A DNA stretch of 64,000 nt, taken from positions 157,968,210 to 158,032,209 of the forward strand of contig NC_039359.1 in NCBI RefSeq assembly GCF_003573695.1. Reading direction: 5' to 3'. This stretch comes from Papaver somniferum (lineage: Eukaryota; Streptophyta; Magnoliopsida; Ranunculales; Papaveraceae). The translations under genes and the position numbers were made by a program. The stretch's first letter is position 1, and every line of letters starts with the position of its first letter. Positions 21,443 through 30,889 of the stretch are shown here, one piece after another. Under the pieces are notes generated by a model. That model worked only from the letters and a program-made list of their open reading frames with translations, searched no databases and had not been told where the DNA came from.

Positions 21443-21553
21443 ATGGAGGACAACAGAGGTACAGAAGTCAAGAAATTTCCTCTCATTTTCTCTGTCTTCT
21501 CCCTCTTGACTTCAAAGGAGACTTCTGTAGTCGGTACTCAATTTCATCACTAA
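21443..21553 (+). promoter_or_regulatory. Upstream ORF before NPR1-like copy 1
   Basis: ATG at 21443 opens a 36-codon frame (MEDNRGTEVKKFPLIFSVFS...) that stops with TAA at 21551-21553, four bases before the main ATG at 21558. It would be translated first if the mRNA leader includes it, and could limit or regulate NPR1 synthesis. It is preserved at 56082-56192 in the duplicate, as expected for a recent duplication. The transcription start is unknown. Confidence 0.4.
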
Positions 21554-21557
21554 ATTC

Positions 21558-24537
21558 ATGGAGTCTCCTTTCAATGATATCTTCATACACAACTTACATG
21601 AATTTGCACCAATGAATTCAGTTTCAGTCCTTTCAGATTCAAACAGTGGTGCAACTAGTTGTATGTCAAACGAAGGAACTTTTTCACAAGAGACCGCTCC
21701 TCCTTTTGTTACAGCTTTAACGCGTTTATCCGAAAATCTCGAATCCGTATTCGAAACATCCCAATTCAGTGACGCTGTAATCGTTGCATCTGATACTCGT
21801 GAAATCCCAATCCATAGGTGTATCTTATCTGGTAGAAGTGTGTTTTTCAAGAACTTGTTTTCCAGTGTGAAAGGAAATGATGGGAAAGTTGTATTGAAAG
21901 ATGTAGCTAAAGATTTCAAATTAGGATTTGATTCCTTGAATTTGGTTTTAGCTTATTTGTATAGTGGGAAAGTGAAAACTCTGCCTGTGGATGTTTGTGT
22001 CTGTGTTGATGAAGAATGTTTACATGTTGGGTGTAGACCTGTTGTTGATTTCATGGTTGAAGTGCTTTATGCCTCTTTTACATTTCAGATTTCGGAGCTC
22101 GTTACGCTTTTTCAGGTATAATCTATTCCGAGACCCTTTTCTTTTAGGTCCATTATGTTCCAATTCTATTGATTTTGTTTTCTTGATTGTATATTGCATC
22201 TTTGGGAGTAATTTTGATGTAACTAGACTTTTAATTCGACTTACTCCGTTGCAGCGGCGCCTGCTAGACATTATTAAGAAGGTGGGAGTAGATGATATAC
22301 TAGTGATTTTGTCAGTTGCGAATTTGTGTGGAAGAGCATGTGAAAAATTAGCTATGGCATGTATTGAAATTGTTGTTCCGTCTGATGTTGATCTTGTAAC
22401 TCTGGAGAAAGCATTGCCCCCTTGTGCTGTTAAGCAAATAATGGATAAGCGTATTTTAGGTAGTGGTTCACCTGACAGTAAAACCAATGATTTTCCGGAT
22501 AAGCATGCCAGGACAATGTTTAAAGCCTTGGATTCGGATGATGTTGAATTGGTTGGGTTGTTACTCAAAGGAGGAAAGACAAGTCTAGATGAAGCAAACG
22601 CATTACATTATGCGGTAGCATATTGTGATGCAAAAATTACGAAAGAGCTTTTAGAGATGGGAATTGCTGATGTTAATCTTAGGAATCAACGGGGATACAC
22701 CGTGTTACATGTAGCTGCAATGCGGAGGGAACCTGAGATTATAGCTTCTATCATTACAAAGGGTGCACGGTTAAATGATGTTGCACCACGTGGAAGAAAA
22801 GCACTTCAGATCTTGAAGAGGCTAACCAAATTGGTGGAGTACCAGCGCTGCATAGAAAAGGGAGAAAATGCACCAAAGGATCGTCTATGCATTGAAATAC
22901 TGGAGCAAGCAGAAACTGAAGCACCATTAGTAGGAGATGCTTCTTATTCTCTTGCTACAGCTGGAGAGGATCACCGTCAGAAATGGTCGGATCTAGAAAA
23001 TAGAGGTGAGTTCTTTTCAAGTCCAGGTTTGTAGTCCACATGTTTTCCATTTCAATGATAATTTGCACCTTTTCCTTACTTGTCTTTCTTCGGAATTAGG
23101 ATCCAGAAGATATGGAAATCATTTTGAAGCATTATTGTTCCAGGCTATGTTGTGTGAGGCAATAGGCGAGGCAAGGCGCCAAACCCTTCGCCTCGCCTGG
23201 CGCCTAAAGTGACCACAAAAATTTATAAATTAAATAATGTCTCACATACTTATAAATTAAATAATGTCTCACATTTTTGCGCCTAAAGTGACCACAACAT
23301 AGGTTCCAGGTGCAACCCCAAATAGCCTATCCTGCCATATCCTCTTTAAAACTTGATTTATACTTCTTCTGAATGATCTTGAACATGTTTCTCTCGCAGT
23401 TGCTATGGCACGTCTTTTATTTCCAAAGGAAGCGCAAGTTGCAATGCACATCGCAAAAGTGGATGGTACAAAGGAGTTCCCACTAACTGTCAATTGTGGA
23501 TCATTGCCTGGCCATCGGATAGCACTTTCAAACTTAAACGAAGCACCTTTTATGATGGAAGATGCACATCATAAAAGAATAACAGCACTCTTGAAAACTG
23601 GTAAGTCACTTTATTCTACACTTGACTTGCACCCATCATCTTGAGGCTAGAATTGGTCCAATTATAAAATTTTAGGTGTTTGCTTTACGGATGAGGTTAG
23701 GTGGTAATTTTGTTCGAAATTAGGTCATTTTGAGACCCAATTGAAGCAAAATGACTCCAACCAAGGCTTAATTAGGGGTCAATCATGGTGAAAATTCCAT
23801 TTCAGGGAATTGATACCTCAAAGCATTGATTCCTTCACAGCTTCTATTTTCATTTTGAGTACTCATTCTGGGATTGGTCAGTGTGTTGATATTTTCTTGT
23901 TTTCTTAGTGTTCATTTTGATTTCCTTTCTACATTGCATGTCTCTCTGAATGAATTTGTATCTTTCTGGAAAATTGGTCTACCCATCCTTGCTTCTGTCA
24001 TTGCCATCCTTCTTGGCTATGTTGTAAAAGGCGCCCTGGGCGTACGAGGCTCCCAGGGGCGCCAAAATATACCTGTTTCTGCAGTTTTCGAATTTTTCCT
24101 TGACGCCTAGGTGCTAGGCTTGGCGCCTCGCCTAGCACCTAATGCATATGGAACTAAATTGCATCCAGGGATAGCATGTTTCTTTCCTTGCATAGTTTAT
24201 TGCTTTCGTTCTTAGGTAATCCGGTTTTATTAATTACACATTATCTTTCTGTTGGACAGTGGAATTTGGGAAGCGGTTCTTTCCTCGTTGTTCTAAAGCA
24301 CTCGACAAGATTGTGGATGATGAAGACCTAATCGATCTTGCATATCTTGGAAATGATATGGAAAATCCGGAGTCGCAACTAAGAAAGAGAAGGTACATAG
24401 AGATTGTAGAAGATTTAAAAATATCATTCAGGCAAGACAAAGTAGATTTGGAGAAATCCAGAGCCAATTCGCCATCTTCATCAACTAAGGGACTTTCTCA
24501 AACTAATGGCAAAGTCAAGTTTAGGAAGAGAACCTAA
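21558..24537 (+). CDS. NPR1-like BTB/ankyrin immune co-regulator, copy 1 (4 exons)
   Basis: Exons 21558-22115, 22255-23005, 23400-23600 and 24260-24537 join with GT-AG introns to an uninterrupted 595-residue protein, the usual NPR1 length. Domains: BTB/POZ about residues 50-180, including the zinc-binding segment CVDEECLHVGCRP; helical region from RRLLDII, with DDILVILSVANLCGRACEKL; ankyrin repeats about 265-380 (LDEANALHYAVAYCD, VNLRNQRGYTVLHVAAMRRE); NPR1-like C domain with LFPKEAQVAMHIA, LNEAPF and VEFGKRFFPRCSKALDKI; and a basic Ser-rich tail (FRKRT end) that could be a nuclear localisation signal. Family knowledge: NPR1 proteins respond to salicylic acid and act with TGA factors in systemic acquired resistance. 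Introns 2 and 3 contain GC-rich inserts. All features are intact; this is the most credible working gene here. Confidence 0.93.
23149..23302. mobile_element. GC-rich hairpin/MITE-like insert in intron 2 of NPR1-like copy 1
   Basis: Begins GTTGTGTGAGGC and ends GACCACAAC, a short inverted terminal match (GTTGTG/CACAAC). Inside are CGCC/GGCG-rich words (GGCGAGGCAAGGCGCC, CGCCTCGCCTGGCGCC) and a 30-base tandem duplication (TTATAAATTAAATAATGTCT). A fuller version sits in the short gene at 60461-60656. It is probably a small non-autonomous DNA transposon; the class is uncertain. Confidence 0.5.
24029..24145. mobile_element. GC-rich insert in intron 3 of NPR1-like copy 1
   Basis: Contains AAAGGCGCCCTGGGCG, GGCTCCCAGGGGCGCC and, further on, GACGCCTAGGTGCTAGGC and TTGGCGCCTCGCCTAGCACC, which can fold back on each other. 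It stands out from the AT-rich intron. A longer relative is at 61366-61525. Probably a second MITE-like insert of the same style. Confidence 0.5.
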
Positions 24538-25297
24538 ACAAACATAAGTTATAGTTTGTTAGTAAGAAACTCATGAAGTATTTTTGTTAGAAGCTGAAGT
24601 TTTAAGAAAGAAACTTGCTAAACTTGATTTAAGGCTTTTTAACTAATTAATATCCTTACTAATCGCATGTTAAGATACCTGCAAGCCAGAAGCCCTGGCA
24701 ATTCAATCAAAGAAGGCAACCACATGAATACCATCTAGCTAGCACATATATAAGAGATGCTAAGTTGAAATAACAATTAAAATTCATCATAGTTTATAAA
24801 AGATAAAACAACTAATGGGATATGTATGATGTGTCTAATATATGAATTCTGGATATGCCGATAAGCTATTTGAGCTACGTACGTACCTCTAACCAGCTCT
24901 CTCTTGAGCTTACTTCTTCTGAACACTCAAAAGGCTTTTGGTGAATGTTTCACTCGAGGAAGCTTTCTTCTTATAAGGTTCCTGATTTCCTAAATCAGAG
25001 TTATGAATATATATCTAATGAGGTTTAATTTCTTTTTCGAAAAAAAAAAAAAAAAGAGCTGGTCATAAGTTATGGCTGATGGCTCCACGAGAAGGTGCAT
25101 ATTATGCATCATCTTTCTTCTTTGTGGACGTTATAATCACCCGTTTGAACCAAAAAAGAAAAAAATGTACTCTAAAACATACCACGTCCACAAACAAGTG
25201 AGGCGTTGGCCACAGTAAAAGTCATGAATGATCATGGTCAATTACAGTGTGTTCAGTAATGGGACACCCCCACTTGCTGAAAAGGAATAAATGTATA
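24538..25297. other. Intergenic region between NPR1-like copy 1 and the short gene
   Basis: Downstream sequence of the NPR1-like gene, AT-rich, with an A-run at about 25040-25056. No ORF is supported. The duplicate at 59173-59948 matches closely, apart from a local duplication of TTATGAATATATATCT in the duplicate near 59636-59667. Confidence 0.6.
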
Positions 25298-25665
25298 CTC
25301 CCTCCGTCCCACTCCTAAGTGACCTATTTGAAATTTGCACAATTTTTAAGGCAAGCAAGGAAAATAGTATTTTTAATCATTTTTTACAATTATACCCTTA
25401 TGAATAATAACTAGTGAAATTTAAAAATGGTTTATCTCTCAAAATATTCCACGGATGTTCGCAAATTTCATACAATTGAAAAGCATTTTAAAACACCTAC
25501 GTAACGAATATAAACATGCCTATCAAATTATACATATTTCATATATTATTTATAATTAACTAAAAGGATAATTCCGGAATATCTCATTGTTTAGTGATAT
25601 AGGTCACTTATCATTGGGACAAAATCTAAAATCAAATAGGTCACTTAGGAGTGGGAAGGAGGGAG
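25298..25665. mobile_element. Stowaway-type MITE
   Basis: 368 bp with terminal inverted repeats of about 30 bases: left CTCCCTCCGTCCCACTCCTA, then AGTGACCTATTTG; right the complement, ending AGTGGGAAGGAGGGAG. It is flanked by TA on both sides (25296-25297, 25666-25667). CTCCCTCCGTCCCA is the classic Stowaway (Tc1/mariner) terminus. The duplicate copy at about 59946 has the empty site with a single TA, which proves the ends. Confidence 0.97.
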
Positions 25666-25902
25666 TATTATAAAAACAAATATGTGACATGCAAGTTTGT
25701 AAAGTAAAATAATACAAGGATTTTGGTTTTATATTTGAGGGATAGTGAAAGACAGCATGGGAGAAGTTGGCTTAGGTGGTGGTAGACCCTTCAAGCTCAA
25801 ATATGTTCCTTCAAAAAATATCTCCCTCTCTCTCAATTATTCAAAAAGTCAACAAAGTCTCCATAAACACACACTTGAAGCTTCATACTTGTTTTTCTAG
25901 AA

Positions 25903-26926
25903 ATGGATGAGAACGGGGATGATCTAGGGATGAAGCTATTGTTCCTTGAAAATAGAGGTGAGTTCTTCACTTATTCTTACCGTTTACCTTGTCTGATATT
26001 TAATTTGCATAATTTCTATGAAGTAGACAAATTTCAAATTCAAATTATCATCCCAATTGTTTGTTCTTGTTAACAAAGTGAATTTTCCGAGAACATGGTG
26101 ATCCTAGCGGTTTTTGAAGTCAATCTAATGGGTTGTTCTAGTTTCATAAGAGGTTGTGGTTTCAGTTTTTCTTAGACTCGCACTACACCTTGCTTGCTTT
26201 TGATCATTCCTTCATTTGTGTCTTTGCAGAAAGTCTAGCAAGATTTTTGTTCCCAAATGAAGCACAAGTTATAATGGGCATTGCAGAAGTCGATGACACT
26301 TTGAAGCTTCTCCCATTGTATGCCATGAGCTTGAACGAAACTCCATCATCTGTTTCTAAGGAGGAAGAAGTTGCTCTAATTCGTAGGATAACTACAATCT
26401 CAAAATCTGGTATTTACATTTAGTAACACCTCATTTACATACATAAGATGTAAAATTCATGATAGGTTAGCAGATGAAACTTTTTATTGCATGCAAAATA
26501 AATTCTTAAAAGCTCATGTGCCACACACAAGGCGTAAATTCCTTTGGGCTGGCTATTATAATCGTATTCTTGTACTGTATTTCTTTGATAAGGCTTAATA
26601 AAAAATCTCTAGAATCATAGGATGGCCCTGCCGCCCAGGCCTGTGAATGGCTCTGCCTCTGTCCTCAGCTGAAATAGGTATCTAGAATTATTAAGTTTGT
26701 GAAAATTTCATGTCAAACCATAGCTGGATATTTATTTCTAACAGTTGAGCTTGGAAAGCGTTATTTTCCTCGGTGCAATGAAGTACTCGACAAAATAATG
26801 AACTCGGATGAATTATTAGAACTTGCTGGTTATAACTCTAACCTCCCTGAAGAGAGAGTAGTGAAGAGGAAGAAGTTCATGGAGCTAAAAGAGATGTTCG
26901 AAATGGCATTTAACCAAGACAAATAA
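25903..26926 (+). CDS. Short NPR1-like C-domain-only gene (3 exons)
   Basis: Exons 25903-25957, 26230-26409 and 26745-26926 splice with GT-AG sites and matching phases into an uninterrupted 138-residue ORF. The first exon reads MDENGDDLGMKLLFLENR, corresponding to the end of the long second exon of NPR1 (WSDLENR). The rest is the NPR1 C domain: SLARFLFPNEAQVIMGIAEV, an MSLNETP segment resembling the EAR-like LNETP of NPR3/NPR4, VELGKRYFPRCNEVLDKI, and KRKKFMELKEMFEMAF. There are no BTB or ankyrin repeats. The family's C domain binds salicylic acid and NIMIN-type partners, so the product could act as a decoy or regulator; that is inference. It may instead be a truncated relic that happens to be open. 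Confidence 0.6.
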
Positions 26927-28229
26927 GACACCATTTCAACTTGGTCGTCGAGTTCCATCTAAGATTCGTGCACCACAATAATGGATAAAGAAACCTTTCA
27001 TATTATGTTGTCAACAGTCATCTATGTATGTTGTGTTGTTTTTATGTAAGGAGTGACCTATACGTACGTTAAATATAGACAAGTACCCTCCTTTATACAA
27101 AAACTAGCCAATACGGGCATGAATCATTTTTGTGTAACCCTTACTTTTAAAATTAAATACAGACCTGCCCCTGAGGCGAGGGAACCTTGCTCAAAGGCAG
27201 GTAAGCGAGGTGCAAAAAGCAGGGGCAGAGCCACATTGAGAGGTGGGCGTTCCAATTTTTAGTCAGTTTTGCACCCTTAAAATGTGTAGATTGATAACTT
27301 GCCCATCCATTTCTCGAATTCTGGCTTTGCCTCCAGAGCATGTGAGGCTCAGGTATTTATTTGAAGAATCAATCAATAATAGCGATCTTAGTGATTGAGT
27401 AATAAACTAAATTGAGAAGTGATAGACACACCGAGGCCTACACCGTTATTTGTCCCGTGAGGGGAATGGATGGAAGAGATTAAAACTTCTCAACATCAAG
27501 ATTAGTAATGGGCAGGATGGGACCCATTTCTGTTTCACGCAATTCCCACGGTACAAAACACGGTGTGTTCTTTTCGGTGCGTTTATATTTCTCGAACTAA
27601 ATCAAGGTGAAGTCACAGTGATTAATCACAGCTAGTCTTAGACAAGACAGTACACACACGGTTTATGTCCGATAAATAAATAAATAAATGTATGAAAAAA
27701 ACCACCTGCTGGACAAAGATTTGAAGAATATATGGAGTTTATTCTTAGTTGCTTGCACAAATTAAAGAGCTCGACTGTTTTTGTTCCAAGCATGTTTACG
27801 AGGAGATGGATAGAGTTCTTTTGAATCTTCGGATATCATACCCAACTCATTGGACAAAGATTTGAAGAATATATGACCAAGTAGGAAATATGCACACAAA
27901 ATTCCAAATCTCCAAATAAGAAAAAGAAAAAAAAAATCATCTCTCCATCACAATTTCGCATCTTATACCTCAGCATGTGGTCGACCAAATCCACTAATCT
28001 CTGATTTGCCAACCTTAATTATTTTGTAAACTTTAAGGAAGTGTCCTCTCTACCTAAACAACAAGTGATTAACAGACTAAACTTTAAGAGTGTTGTGTTT
28101 AGAAAATCGAGACGACGAGACCACACCTTTTTTCTTGAATTTCAATAATTTTCATCTTCATATTTAATTTACTTTTTCTGTATCAAATCTTTAAGTTTTT
28201 GAAGCATTTCTAGTTCGATAGCCCAGAGA
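26927..28229. other. Intergenic region with MITE traces
   Basis: No credible gene. It contains a possible small hAT-type insert at 27222-27336, a GC-rich piece at about 27165-27215 resembling the GGCG-rich inserts of the NPR1 introns, an (AAAT)n run near 27675-27688, and two copies of a phrase like TGGACAAAGATTTGAAGAAT (about 27710 and 27850). Confidence 0.45.
27222..27336. mobile_element. Possible hAT-type MITE
   Basis: The left end CAGGGGCAGAGCCA and right end TGGCTTTGCCTCC are imperfect inverted repeats of a kind common in plant hAT elements (CAGGGGCGGAGCCA). A related right end, TGGCTCTGCCTCTG, also occurs near 26649. No target duplication is clear. Confidence 0.4.
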
Positions 28230-29475
28230 ATGAGTTCAATCGACTTTCGTCGTGTTTCTACAACTAATGTCACCAGCGAGTTACATCGATCAACAAGCCT
28301 CCGGCACATACAAACGGATAGATTTGAATCCCATGGATCTATTATTTCTAAACGATACATATATGCAAAGGGGCTTTCTCTTCACTAAGCAACATGAAGA
28401 AGGAACAAACGATGAGTGTTTTAACGACAAGATTAGTCATCTTAAAACTTCTTCTTTATCACGTACCCTTGATCATTTCTTTCCACTAGCCGGTCGCCTT
28501 GGAATCGAAAAACATGAAGATGGCAATATGGTCTCCGTCTATATCAACTGCAGCAACTTTGAAGGTGCAGAACATATGTTCCTCAAGCCATAATAGATCG
28601 ATTGTTTTTGCTCACTGGGGTTAGAAACTGCCAAGGTCAGTCGCATCCGTTACTTTCAATTCAAGTAACTGAATTAACCAACGGCATCTTTATAGGGTGC
28701 AGTGCGAACCATTGTGTATGTGATGGTACATCATTTTGGCAATTTATTAATTCATGGTCAGAGATCACCAGTTCTTCCGGTTATCATACTTCACTTCCTT
28801 GTCCGGTTTTTGAGCGTTGGTTTATCAACAAAACAGATTGCCCTCTCCGTCAACACCTCTCTTCCGTTGACAAATCACTGGCGACAACTAGTACTAATGA
28901 AGTTCCGCCGCTTGACGGTCTTGTAGAGAGGTGTTTCCATTTCACTAAGCCGAACATTGCAGCATTAAAAGAGAGGGCGAGTTTAGAAATCATTTCTGAA
29001 ACAAAACAAAACATGGTAATCTCTTCATTACAAACAATATTAGCTTTTGTTTGGACAGCGCTCTAGGAGCTGTTTGAGTGATAATTGGAATGGAAGTCGA
29101 GAGCTTAAAATTAAGATACTGATGAATAGCAGAACTAAGTTGATTCCACCATCGCCTGAAACATACTTTGGCAACTCAATAGCAACCGGGATTGTAACTC
29201 TGAAGGAGGGTGAGCTGGTCAAGAGGCCGGGATTCGGTTTCCTGGCCTCAATGTTGAATGAGGCGGTTAAATCCAACAATTATGAAAAGAGTAGAAGTTT
29301 TACTGAATCATGGATAGAGAAACATTTAACGTCGAGTCCCGGTGGCTGTACAAGAATTATCGGCAATAGATTTTTGGCTAGGAGTTCCCAGTGGTTCAAT
29401 ATGTATGGAACCAATTTCGGTTGGGGACGACCTATTGCTATAAAGATCGGTGCAAATGGCAAATCTTATGGAAGA
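28230..29475 (+). pseudogene. BAHD acyltransferase pseudogene 2 (At3g50280-like)
   Basis: Second copy of the BAHD gene. The ATG at 28230 gives MSSIDFRRVSTTNVT, then the frame shifts by one base near 28275 into PASYIDQQASGTYKRIDLNP and MDLLFLNDTYMQRGFLF. The N-terminal half runs to EGAEHMF, where a deletion and stop remove the segment that pseudogene 1 still has (HAAADISVEDILSPTYFPQT). HXXXD appears as HCVCD at 28710-28724, followed by another frame break near 29064 and NFGWG at 29413-29427. The C terminus is lost after GANGKSYG at about 29475, where the gypsy-related block begins. Function was presumably acyl transfer to a specialised metabolite; the substrate is unknown. Confidence 0.87.
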
Positions 29476-29478
29476 ACT

Positions 29479-30889
29479 TGTGAACACATAAATCTCGAAG
29501 CCATCCACGTGTTCACAAACAATATTCGCATACATTCTAATTCTGAAATTGTACGTCGTATATGTAAAGGGGATGATTATATCGATTCATCGACTCTAAG
29601 CCTTCGAGCTTGTCATTGTCTAGTCGAATATTATCATAAACAATGTTCGTGTAAAGGGGTAAACAAAGAATCAAATATAAATGTAAAGCAAATGACATTC
29701 AACGCTGAATGTAAAGTGCTGAAATGTAAATAAGACAAGGATTTACGTGGTTCGGCACTAAGGCCTATATCCACGGGACTGGTGTTTCACTATGTATTGA
29801 ATGATTACAAAGATAGTCGAATGACTTTAGAGTACACATAGGTCTGCGGAAGTAGGGGATCACTTACTCTTCCTATTTCTCTCCCAGCCGTTGATCTGGG
29901 ATCTTCCTCGGGATTGGATGTACTAACACCCAAGGGGTATTATCTGGTGCTCCTCTTTTCCATCATACCCCTGTGATCCTCTGTCCCTTACCGTCAGATC
30001 TGCTGACCGGTGACATTTTCTGGCGAGATGCTCCTCTAGGTTATGACGGCTTGTTATCATGTTTTGATATCTCGTTTTGCATGCCTTCCACGTGTCTCTT
30101 CTTGTACACGTGGTGGATGATGAAAGGTGTACATACAATTTGCCACTCTTCTTCTGACTTGGGCGTATTTTGCAATTTAGAAGAAGAAAGGTCGCCATAC
30201 ACGTTTTATCTCTCCTGAAATAACTTCCCCTATAAATACGGGTACGTTTCCCACTTTTGCATTAATTTTTCCCATAATTGCTCCTTGCCACGAGGGACAT
30301 TTATTGTCTTCTCTAGCTTTATAAATAGGAAAGAGAATGTGAAAAAAACTTTTATCCTCTTCTTGTCAGTGTTCATCCTTTCTTTGTTTTCTATTCTTGT
30401 TCTTTAATCATTTATTATCGTCGTTCTTGTGAGGAAGGTAACAACATTCAATTTTCTGTCTCTTTCGCTCTTGACTGTTGTTTCCCCTGTATCAAAGATA
30501 ACTTACTTTTGATATCTCTGATCCTTCTATCTTCGAATGTGGTTGGTGCTTGTCGTCCTCTTTTATACAGGTATGGGGTTTTTATTAGATGCTCATCATT
30601 GATTTACCTATTTGTCTATCTGTTTGTCTCCTGCTGCTGTATTCTTGGCTTTGTGATGAAGGACACACATGTCGAAGCATATATGCTTTCCCTGTTCTTT
30701 GTTACAAAGTCTGTGAATATGTATCTAAGTATTATCCCTGGAGTCTGATGGGGTATTTCTGGTTATTTTTAGTTTTTAGGGTTTTTGATGTTAATCCGGA
30801 TGAACCACCAATTATGGGTTTTTTGATCTTTAGTGATCTCCTCGTATTCTTCTCTAAACTGTTTTTTTTGTGTGTGTTTCCTTCTATAT
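29479..30889. promoter_or_regulatory. LTR-like/promoter region upstream of the coiled-coil ORF
   Basis: It begins at the BAHD breakpoint with a 9-bp inverted repeat, TGTGAACAC (29479-29487) and GTGTTCACA (29509-29517). It includes ACGTGGTTCGGCACTAAGGC at about 29738, plus-strand TATA-like boxes CTATAAATACG (about 30231) and TTATAAATAGG (30320-30330), and a long pyrimidine-rich leader up to the ATG at 30890. It probably combines the 3' LTR of the minus-strand element with the plus-strand promoter of the antisense ORF. Confidence 0.4.

Larger units (their letters stand above)
20446..25969 (+). repeat. Segmental duplication, copy 1
   Basis: Nearly identical to 55084-60251. It spans a LINE tail, the full NPR1-like gene and its introns, and the first exon of the short C-domain gene. 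Left edge: homology begins at ATTTTTGAATAGAAG. Right edge: it ends at AGTTCTTCA, ten bases into the first intron of the short gene. The main difference is a 368-bp MITE present only here (25298-25665). Confidence 0.95.

Noticed and set aside
22020..22568. Minus-strand frame of 182 codons (again at 56659-57207)
   Set aside because: Antisense shadow of NPR1-like exons 1 and 2; no independent support.
21991..23034. Plus-strand frame of 347 codons reading through intron 1 of NPR1-like copy 1
   Set aside because: It reads in another frame through the end of exon 1 and the intron; the spliced model has correct GT-AG sites and matches the NPR1 family.
27450..27635. 61-codon frame in the intergenic region
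   Set aside because: No homology, neighbouring stops, and AT-rich context; chance ORF.
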